Positions 58,832 to 64,000 of a DNA stretch of 64,000 nt are shown here, piece by piece; position 1 is the stretch's first letter; each line of letters starts with the position of its first letter. This stretch comes from an uncultured Clostridia bacterium (lineage in GTDB: Bacteria; Bacillota; Clostridia; Lachnospirales; Anaerotignaceae), in NCBI GenBank assembly GCA_937901125.1, contig CALCGT010000023.1, forward strand, positions 1-64,000, written 5' to 3'. Under the pieces are notes generated by a model that did not search any database, had not been told where the DNA came from, and was given only the letters and a program-made list of their open reading frames with translations. The translations under genes were made by a program, and so were the position numbers.

Positions 58832-59341
58832 ATGTCTGAAAAACAAATCAGCACCACCCACAAGCTTGTCCTGATGGCGATGATGGTCGCAGCCAACGTT
58901 GTCCTGTCCCGTTTTCTTTCCATCTCCCTGTGGAATCTGAAGATCGGCTTTGCCTTTGTTCCCGTCGTTCTGACAGCCATACTGTTGGGGCCCATTCCCG
59001 CCGGTATCGTTGGGGCAGTGGCAGATTTCATCGGGGCAACCCTGTTCCCCATTGGGGCCTATTTCCCCGGCTTCACCTTCACCGGCTTTCTGGTGGGTGT
59101 CTGCTATGGCATTTTCCTGTACAAAAAGCAGGATATCAAAGGCATTTTCATGGCAGTGCTGCTATCTGAATGCATCGGCTCCATCCTGCTCAATACCTTT
59201 TGGATCTCCCTGCTCTATGGCGCGCCCTTCATAGGTCTGCTGCCTGCCCGCGTGATGCAGGCTGTGGGCATGGGCATCGTTGAGGTCATCGTGATCCGCC
59301 TGCTGGCGAATTATGTGCCACAGTTGAAAAAGGCGATGTAA
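58832..59341 (+). CDS. folT: Folate ECF transporter S component
   Basis: 169 residues, six membrane helices. Folate-binding member of the ECF S-component family, recognised by NVVLSRFLSISLWNLKIGFAFVPVVLTAILLGPIPAGIVGAVADFIGATLFP and by the THF riboswitch in front. It binds folate outside and works with a shared EcfA/A'/T module encoded elsewhere. The ATG at 58832 lies 7 bases after AGGAGG; an upstream in-frame start at 58787 lies within the regulatory hairpin and is rejected. Confidence 0.95.
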   Translation: MSEKQISTTHKLVLMAMMVAANVVLSRFLSISLWNLKIGFAFVPVVLTAILLGPIPAGIVGAVADFIGATLFPIGAYFPGFTFTGFLVGVCYGIFLYKKQDIKGIFMAVLLSECIGSILLNTFWISLLYGAPFIGLLPARVMQAVGMGIVEVIVIRLLANYVPQLKKAM

Positions 59342-59345
59342 AATT

Positions 59346-59405
59346 GTAAGACCTTGGGGACTTAGTCCCTTGCCCCCCTTGCAGGGTGGAGGGACAGCGT
59401 CCCCC
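59346..59405. repeat. Palindrome-rich spacer between folT and the RlmI-type gene
   Basis: AAGACCTT (59348-59355) followed by GGGAC-TTA-GTCCC (59357-59369) and GGGAC-AGC-GTCCC (59391-59403). Convergent gene ends lie on both sides. No T-rich terminator. Confidence 0.55.
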
Positions 59406-59406
59406 A

Positions 59407-60606
59407 TTAAGGCTGGTTGCAAACCTGAAAAATATAGAACTTCAGATAATAAGACTCATCCGCCGCCCAAAGAATGGGGTGATCCGGTGCCTGATGGCGA
59501 TATTCCACCTGTCTGAGCCGTTTATGCACATTCTTCGCCGCCTGCCCAATGGTCTGCGTGAACAGCTCATAGGTCATAAAATGGGAGCAGGAGCAAGTCG
59601 CCAGAAAACCGCCATCCTTCAGCAGCTTCATGGCCCGCAGATTGATCTCTCTGTAGCCCTTTACAGCGTTTTTCACGGAATTTCTGGATTTTGTGAAAGC
59701 AGGAGGATCCAGGATGATGACATCAAATTTTCTACCCTCCGTTTCCAGACGGGGCAACAACTCAAAAACATCCTCGCACTGGAATTTCACCACCTCCTGC
59801 AACCCGTTCAGCTTGGCATTTTCCGTAGCCTGATCCACCGCCAGCTGGCTGGCATCGATGCCCAATACGCTTTTTGCCCCGGCAATGCCCGCATTCAGAG
59901 CAAAGGAGCCTGTGTGGGTAAAGCAGTCCAAAACATCCATCCCCTGACAAATTTTATGGATAGACAGACGGTTATATTTCTGATCCAGGAAAAAGCCTGT
60001 TTTCTGCCCATCCTCTACATCCACGATATATTTTACGCCATTTTCCACGATCTGCACCTTGGTGTCAAAGGGCTCGCTCAAGAATCCCTTTACAGGCAGC
60101 ATGCCCTCCTGTTTCCGCACCTTGGCATCGCTTCTTTCATAGACGCCACGGATGGAAATGCCGTCCTTTTCCAATGTTTCCACCAACAGACGGATGATGG
60201 TTTCCTTCATACGGTCGATCCCCATAGCTAAAGACTGCACCACCAGCACATCGGAAAATCTATCTACCACCAAGCCCGGCAGAAAATCTGCTTCCCCGAA
60301 AATCACACGGCAGGAAGAAGTATCCACCGTCCGTTTGCGGTAATTCCATGCCGCTTCTACCCTGGCCCGCAGGAAATCTTCGTCAATGACCGTGTCCTTC
60401 TGCCGGCTCATCATACGGATGGTGATTTTGGAATTATCGTTATAAAAGCCTGTGCCCATGGGATAACCGTCAAAGTCCTCCACACGGATCAGCTGGCCGT
60501 TTACCGCATCCTCGGTGACAGACGCGATCTCATTGTCAAATACCCAAAGACCCCCGGCTTTTAACATACGTCCTTCACCTTTCTTTAATGTCGCAATCGG
60601 TAACAT
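59407..60606 (-). CDS. RlmI-type 23S rRNA cytosine-C5 methyltransferase
   Basis: 399 residues, SAM-dependent class I methyltransferase with an N-terminal PUA-like domain (about 1-85, KKGEGRMLKAGGLWVFDNEIASV). SAM motif: VLDCFTHTGSFALNAGIAGAKSVLGIDAS (motif I and II), then CEDVFELLPRL and the catalytic FDVIILDPPAFTKSRNSV with the typical D-P-P-x-F/Y, and ATCSCSHFM. RlmI methylates C1962 of E. coli 23S rRNA; clostridial paralogues may differ in site. ATG after GAAAGGAG. Confidence 0.88.
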   Translation of the reverse strand: MLPIATLKKGEGRMLKAGGLWVFDNEIASVTEDAVNGQLIRVEDFDGYPMGTGFYNDNSKITIRMMSRQKDTVIDEDFLRARVEAAWNYRKRTVDTSSCRVIFGEADFLPGLVVDRFSDVLVVQSLAMGIDRMKETIIRLLVETLEKDGISIRGVYERSDAKVRKQEGMLPVKGFLSEPFDTKVQIVENGVKYIVDVEDGQKTGFFLDQKYNRLSIHKICQGMDVLDCFTHTGSFALNAGIAGAKSVLGIDASQLAVDQATENAKLNGLQEVVKFQCEDVFELLPRLETEGRKFDVIILDPPAFTKSRNSVKNAVKGYREINLRAMKLLKDGGFLATCSCSHFMTYELFTQTIGQAAKNVHKRLRQVEYRHQAPDHPILWAADESYYLKFYIFQVCNQP

Positions 60607-60621
60607 ATTTTTCTCCTTTCA

Positions 60622-60675
60622 AAGACCTTAAGGGCGTTGCCCTCAAACTCCTACTCACTTTTTGAAAAAAGTGAG
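60622..60675. repeat. Palindromic spacer between CofE-like and RlmI-type genes
   Basis: AAGACCTT (60622-60629) followed by AGGGC-GTT-GCCCT (60631-60643) and CTCACTTTTT-TG-AAAAAAGTGAG (about 60653-60675). Third copy of the AAGACCTT-headed spacer family in this window. Confidence 0.55.
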
Positions 60676-60690
60676 ACAAAAACTTTTATT

Positions 60691-60726
60691 CAAAAAAGGA
60701 GTATCTTACGATACTCCTTTTTTTAT
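60691..60726 (-). terminator. Terminator of the CofE-like gene
   Basis: GGAGTATC-TTAC-GATACTCC (60698-60717); A6 before it gives the T tail on the reverse strand. Confidence 0.9.
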
Positions 60727-60753
60727 TTTTCCATTTTCGATTTACGCTGAATC

Positions 60754-61935
60754 TTACATTGCGTAGTTATTGAAGTAGTTCTGTACCAGAACGATAGGTG
60801 TACCCTTATCGCCGCTGCCGCTGGTCAGGTCGCACAGGGAACCGATCAGGTCTGTCAGGCGACGAGGTGTTGTACCTTCGGAAGCCATATTGCCCTTCAG
60901 GTCAGCTTCTTTTGCTTTGATCGCGTCTTTGATTGCGTCAGCCAGAGCTTCGCCACTCAGGTCAGCAAAGTCGTTATCTGCCAGATATTTCAGCTTCAGT
61001 TCGTTGGGCAGGCCGATTAGACCATCTGTGTAGCCAGCGCCAACAACGGGGTCAGCCAATTCCCATATCTTACCAACAGGATCTTTGAAAGCGCCGTCGC
61101 CGTAGATCATAGCTTCTACTTTCACGCCTGTACGAGCAATAATTTCTTTCTGGATATTTTCAGCAACTTCTTGGGCGTTCTTAGGGAACAGCTTTACAGT
61201 TGTTTCTGTTGCCTTATTGGAACCCAGCAGACCATATTCTGCGTTATAGCCGCTGCCGTTTACGGATGCGTTCAGGATTTCTGCCAGTGTCAGAACCTTT
61301 TCGCCGCCCTTTGCCAGAATACGCCGTTTGGAGCGTTCTCTGTTATGGATATCGCAACACAGAACGTTCTTTGTAAATTTCACGATGGCCTCGGGGTGGT
61401 TTGCGAATACGATTTCAGCTTCTGCACCTTCTTCTTCGATCAGGTTTTTGTAGTAATCTACATAGTCCACGCCTGTGAAGGGGTGCTTGATGTAGCCGAA
61501 TACTTTGCGGTATTCATCCAGAGACAGTACGTCTGTGTAAGGGTTTACGCCGCTGTCATCCAATACGTCCATATCAAACAGGTGGTTACCAACTTCATCG
61601 GAAGGATAGCTCAGCATCAGAACGACCTTCTTTGCACCTTTTGCGATACCTCTCAGGCAGATCGCAAAACGATTTCTGCTGAGGATGGGGAATACAACAC
61701 CAACTGTTTCACCGCCCAGTTTTGCTTTTACGTCCGCTGCGATATCATCTGTGGATGCATAGTTGCCGTCTGCACGAGCAACAACTGCTTCTGTTACGCA
61801 GATAACGTCTCTTTCCTGCAGTTTGAAACCATCCTGTTGAGCTGCTGCCAATACAGAATCCGCTACGATTTTGACGATATCATCGCCTTCACGGATGATG
61901 GGTGCTTTAATACCTCTGGAAATTGTTCCTGCCAT
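60754..61935 (-). CDS. CofE-like (coenzyme F420-0:L-glutamate ligase family) protein
   Basis: 393 residues; the CofE fold is about 250 residues, so this is a longer clostridial form. RGIKAPIIREGDDIVKIVADSV and RDVICVTEAVVARADGNY match the N-terminal part of CofE, and TDGLIGLPNELKLKYLADNDF lies near the C-terminal part. CofE adds glutamates to F420, but Clostridia lack F420; the family members here are thus likely to act on another gamma-carboxylate or amide substrate. The ATG at 61935 follows AGGAGGTTTTACACT. A terminator-bearing leader precedes the gene. Confidence 0.85.
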   Translation of the reverse strand: MAGTISRGIKAPIIREGDDIVKIVADSVLAAAQQDGFKLQERDVICVTEAVVARADGNYASTDDIAADVKAKLGGETVGVVFPILSRNRFAICLRGIAKGAKKVVLMLSYPSDEVGNHLFDMDVLDDSGVNPYTDVLSLDEYRKVFGYIKHPFTGVDYVDYYKNLIEEEGAEAEIVFANHPEAIVKFTKNVLCCDIHNRERSKRRILAKGGEKVLTLAEILNASVNGSGYNAEYGLLGSNKATETTVKLFPKNAQEVAENIQKEIIARTGVKVEAMIYGDGAFKDPVGKIWELADPVVGAGYTDGLIGLPNELKLKYLADNDFADLSGEALADAIKDAIKAKEADLKGNMASEGTTPRRLTDLIGSLCDLTSGSGDKGTPIVLVQNYFNNYAM

Positions 61936-62095
61936 AGTGTAAAACCTCCTGAAAAATTCGATTTATTTCTCACAGGCTTTTCGCCTGCTTCGATCGAGTG
62001 ACTTGACTCAAATTTTCCGAAAAAAATCCCGCATGTGCGGGATCAATGGCAAAATTCTGAGTCATGGAGTGATGAAAATTCTTTCGATCACCGAC
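61936..62095 (-). promoter_or_regulatory. Leader of the CofE-like gene with internal terminator and anti-terminator arms
   Basis: Reverse strand: GTGAT...ATCAC hairpin (about 62067-62091), then the intrinsic terminator ATCCCGC-ACAT-GCGGGAT (62026-62043) followed by T7. GACTCAGAATTTT (62051-62063 complement) can pair with AAAATTTGAGTC (62005-62016 complement) around it. CAGGC-GAAAA-GCCTG follows (about 61973-61988). A transcription attenuator in the 5' UTR; the signal is unknown. Confidence 0.6.
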
Positions 62096-62101
62096 GCAAT
62101 C

Positions 62102-62131
62102 ATTTTACCAAGAAAATAGCCGATTTGTCAA
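62102..62131 (-). promoter_or_regulatory. Promoter of the CofE-like gene
   Basis: Reverse strand TTGACA (62126-62131), 18-base spacer, TAAAAT (62102-62107), preceded by TGG. The RNA starts about 160 bases before the gene, so it includes the attenuator. Confidence 0.75.
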
Positions 62132-62276
62132 TAATAACGCTATTCTATCCCATAAAAATATCTTATATATTTCATAACAAAACACTTGCGCATGGATTCT
62201 TAATAGAAATGTAAGACTTTTCTCACCGGAATCTTAAACAAGAAAGGTTACACTAATGGAAAAAGGAGGTCTGCCT

Positions 62277-62867
62277 ATGTTTTTTGTATTATCCACTTTT
62301 CTGGAAATCTGCAGTTATGTGCTGGCAACGCTCCCTTTGCTGTTGGTCTGGTATCTAATGCCTGCCCACAGGGGGCATTCTCATAAATTCCGCTTTGGCG
62401 TATTGGTTTTCACCGTTTATCTCTGCGGTGTAGCTGCGGTGGTGGGGCTGCCCACCCTGCGCTGGGGTCTGCAGTTTGACGCGACCATTACCCTGATCCC
62501 CTTCCATCATTTTTTTGCAAATGCCATGCAGTTTCTGCTGAATATCCTGATGTTTCTACCCTTGGGGATTCTTCTTCCCCTCCTCTGGGAACGCTTCGGC
62601 CGTTTAAAGGAAACTGCTTGCTTCGGCTTTCTTCTTTCCCTGCTGATCGAAGTCAGCCAGCTTTTCTGCTTCCGCATCACCGACCTGAACGATCTGTTCA
62701 TGAATACCCTTGGAGCAATTCTAGGTTGGTGCATCTGGAAAAAGTGGGGACGCAGCTGCAGCAAAAGGGGCTGTTCTCCTTGGGGGATCGTTGCCCTGGT
62801 CTGGGCGGCAGCTTTGCTGTGGCAGGGCTTCATCTCCGAATTCCTTTGGAATCAGTGTTACCATTAA
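62277..62867 (+). CDS. VanZ-family membrane protein
   Basis: 196 residues with five or six membrane helices. The VanZ pattern is visible: LIPFHHFFANAMQFLLNILMFLPLGILLPLLW (N-x-x-M-F-x-P-x-G) and LIEVSQLFCFRITDLNDLFMNTLGAILGW (E-x-x-Q, D-x-x-D, N-x-x-G). VanZ proteins give low-level teicoplanin tolerance in vancomycin operons, but most members in Clostridia have no known role. The start is ATG 62277, 7 bases after AGGAGG; an ATG 21 bases upstream contains that ribosome site and is rejected. Confidence 0.9.
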   Translation: MFFVLSTFLEICSYVLATLPLLLVWYLMPAHRGHSHKFRFGVLVFTVYLCGVAAVVGLPTLRWGLQFDATITLIPFHHFFANAMQFLLNILMFLPLGILLPLLWERFGRLKETACFGFLLSLLIEVSQLFCFRITDLNDLFMNTLGAILGWCIWKKWGRSCSKRGCSPWGIVALVWAAALLWQGFISEFLWNQCYH

Positions 62868-62904
62868 AAAAGGGATGCGCCGCTGCATTGCATCCCTTTT
62901 CCCC
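62866..62904. terminator. Bidirectional terminator between VanZ and deoD
   Basis: AAAAAGGGATGC (about 62867-62878) pairs with GCATCCCTTTT (about 62890-62900); loop of 11. Between convergent genes. Confidence 0.85.
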
Positions 62905-62909
62905 TATCC

Positions 62910-63632
62910 TTAGTTCTTTTCCATCTTGACTGCTGTATCCAGGGCGATCTCCATCATCTGGGTGAAGGTGTTCTGACGTTCTTCTGCCGTTGTGGCTTCC
63001 CCTGTCACCAGATGGTCGGAAATGGTCACCAGACACAAGGCCCGCTTGTTCAGCTTTGCCGCCGTCAGGTAAAGGGCAGTGGATTCCATTTCCACAGCCA
63101 GTGTGCCCATTTTTCCCCATTTGAGAGTCTCTTCCATACCGCCATCGTCATAGAAGGTATCGGAGCAAAGGAGATTGCCCACCTTCATATCGATGCCCCT
63201 TTCCTTTGCAGCCTCCACTGCGGTGGAAAGCAGGGTATAATCTGCGGTGGGTGCCAATGTGCCGGACATTTTGTACTGAGCCGCAAAATTGGAATTGGTG
63301 TTGGAGCCCATGCCCGCAACGATATCCCGCAGTTTCAGTTTTTCACTGATAGCCCCTGCGGAACCCACACGGATGATGTTTTCTACGCCGTAGAAGGAAA
63401 ACAGCTCGTAGCTGTAGATGCCAATGGAAGGACAGCCCATGCCGCTGGCCATAACAGAAACTCTTGTGCCTTTGTATGTGCCTGTATAGCCCAAAATGCC
63501 ACGGACGCTATTTACCTGCACAGCATTCTCCAGAAAGGTTTCCGCGATGAATTTTGCACGGAGAGGATCGCCGGGCATCAGGACGGTTTTTGCGAAATCG
63601 TTCTCTTTTGCATTGATATGAGGGGTTGCCAT
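62910..63632 (-). CDS. deoD: Purine-nucleoside phosphorylase, DeoD type
   Basis: 240 residues, hexameric NP-I class. It splits purine (deoxy)nucleosides with phosphate to base and (deoxy)ribose 1-phosphate. The N-terminal MATPHINAKENDFAKTVLMPGDPLRAKFIAE has the phosphate-binding GDPxRA; GMGCPSIGIYSYEL and VGSAGAI are substrate loops; GTLAVEMESTALYLTAAK carries the ribose Glu; VTISDHLVTGE carries the catalytic Asp. ATG after AAAGGAGGTAAAAACT. Monocistronic. Confidence 0.97.
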   Translation of the reverse strand: MATPHINAKENDFAKTVLMPGDPLRAKFIAETFLENAVQVNSVRGILGYTGTYKGTRVSVMASGMGCPSIGIYSYELFSFYGVENIIRVGSAGAISEKLKLRDIVAGMGSNTNSNFAAQYKMSGTLAPTADYTLLSTAVEAAKERGIDMKVGNLLCSDTFYDDGGMEETLKWGKMGTLAVEMESTALYLTAAKLNKRALCLVTISDHLVTGEATTAEERQNTFTQMMEIALDTAVKMEKN

Positions 63633-63822
63633 AGTTTTTACCTCCTTTATTTTATAGAAAGAAAAAAAGAATCATCATAGTTTTCATAATATTACTATAC
63701 CAATTTTTTCCCCATTTGAAAAGAAAAAACACCGCCATTCCCAAGGAACTGACGATGCTTTGTGGGAAAAATCCCCATAACTCTGATACTCTTTTCCCTT
63801 TTCATGTAGCAGGCAAAACTGT

Positions 63823-64000
63823 TCATAAATGCCCCATTCCATTGAAAATATTCCTTCCCAAAAGCTCATCGGTAGAAATATCAAAGAAATCCGCCAAACG
63901 GATAAGGTCATCTAAGGAGGGTTCGTTTCGTCCGCTTTCGTAATTGGCAATAGCAGTACTGCCATAGTGGAGAACGCTCCCCAGTTTTTCCTGTGTCAGC
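63823..64000 (-). CDS. XRE-family helix-turn-helix regulator, C-terminal part (cut by window edge)
   Basis: The last 58 codons of a gene that starts beyond the window, ending TGA at 63823-63825. LTQEKLGSVLHYGSTAIANYESGRNEPSLDDLIRLADFFDISTDELLG is a classic HTH_3/XRE domain, followed by NIFNGMGHL. A short DNA-binding regulator of about 75 to 100 residues is expected. 63633-63822 holds only the deoD upstream region. Confidence 0.88.
   Translation of the reverse strand, partial: LTQEKLGSVLHYGSTAIANYESGRNEPSLDDLIRLADFFDISTDELLGRNIFNGMGHL

Overview
The window looks like a chromosomal segment of an anaerobic, spore-forming member of the Clostridia, probably Lachnospirales. The partial 16S rRNA at the left edge reads as a Lachnospirales-type sequence; an Anaerotignum-like lineage is my guess, not proven. 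Strong AGGAGG ribosome sites, TTGACA/TATAAT promoters, sporulation genes (YhcN-like and GerW/YtfJ-like proteins, a CotS-like kinase), a Rex redox repressor, pyruvate phosphate dikinase and a membrane pyrophosphatase all fit. There are no insertion sequences, phage genes or CRISPR arrays.

Layout. 1-1.4 kb: 5' part of a 16S gene read leftward from four tandem promoters. 1.4-12.5 kb: a broken AraC regulator, then a leftward series of mostly single genes (DAACS symporter, PPDK, membrane pyrophosphatase with a long structured leader, AEC transporter, PAP2 phosphatase, ECF S component). 12.6-20.1 kb: surface and secreted proteins (large SLH protein, YhcN-like lipoprotein, a frameshifted secreted CHAT/caspase-fold protein with a stalk-domain partner) around the ychF GTPase. 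20.4-28 kb: PutP, then a six-gene leftward operon (unknown, DUF1461, DUF2953, GerW/YtfJ, a Card1-like CARF nuclease, TetR), a split TauE/SafE pair and a low-complexity lipoprotein. 28.2-36.6 kb: malQ behind a structured leader, asnB, phosphoglucomutase, a PEGA protein and a CotS-like protein. 36.7-42.5 kb: tRNA-Lys, CCA-adding enzyme, aldo/keto reductase, mgtE with an elaborate leader, thyA and folA. 42.6-47.8 kb: a complete livJHMGF branched-chain amino acid transporter. 47.9-57.7 kb: MATE, LysE, Rex, ABC-F, an iron-sulfur flavoprotein, a DUF1858 protein, an HpcH aldolase, signal peptidase I and a minimal two-gene SUF-like system. 57.9-64 kb: an unknown gene, folT under a THF riboswitch, an RlmI-type methyltransferase, a CofE-like ligase with a terminator-bearing leader, VanZ, DeoD and the end of an XRE regulator.

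How it works together. PPDK and the ion-pumping pyrophosphatase suggest a pyrophosphate-based energy economy. thyA, folA and a THF-controlled folate importer make a folate/thymidylate set. liv, PutP, LysE and the DAACS symporter point to amino acid use. Rex, the minimal SUF-like genes, the flavoprotein and the DUF1858 protein serve redox and Fe-S metabolism.

The most notable observation is the mgtE leader (39.13-39.51 kb). A strong promoter drives a 28-codon peptide whose Asp-Asp-Pro-Pro codons lie inside a terminator-like hairpin, followed by a second terminator with competing pairings. This resembles the logic of enterobacterial MgtL and may be a new Mg2+-sensing attenuator. Other leads are the CARF nuclease with no CRISPR locus nearby, the leaders of malQ, hppA and the CofE-like gene, a cloverleaf-shaped element between thyA and folA, and the secreted CHAT-fold gene. 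All calls were made by eye, without database searches.
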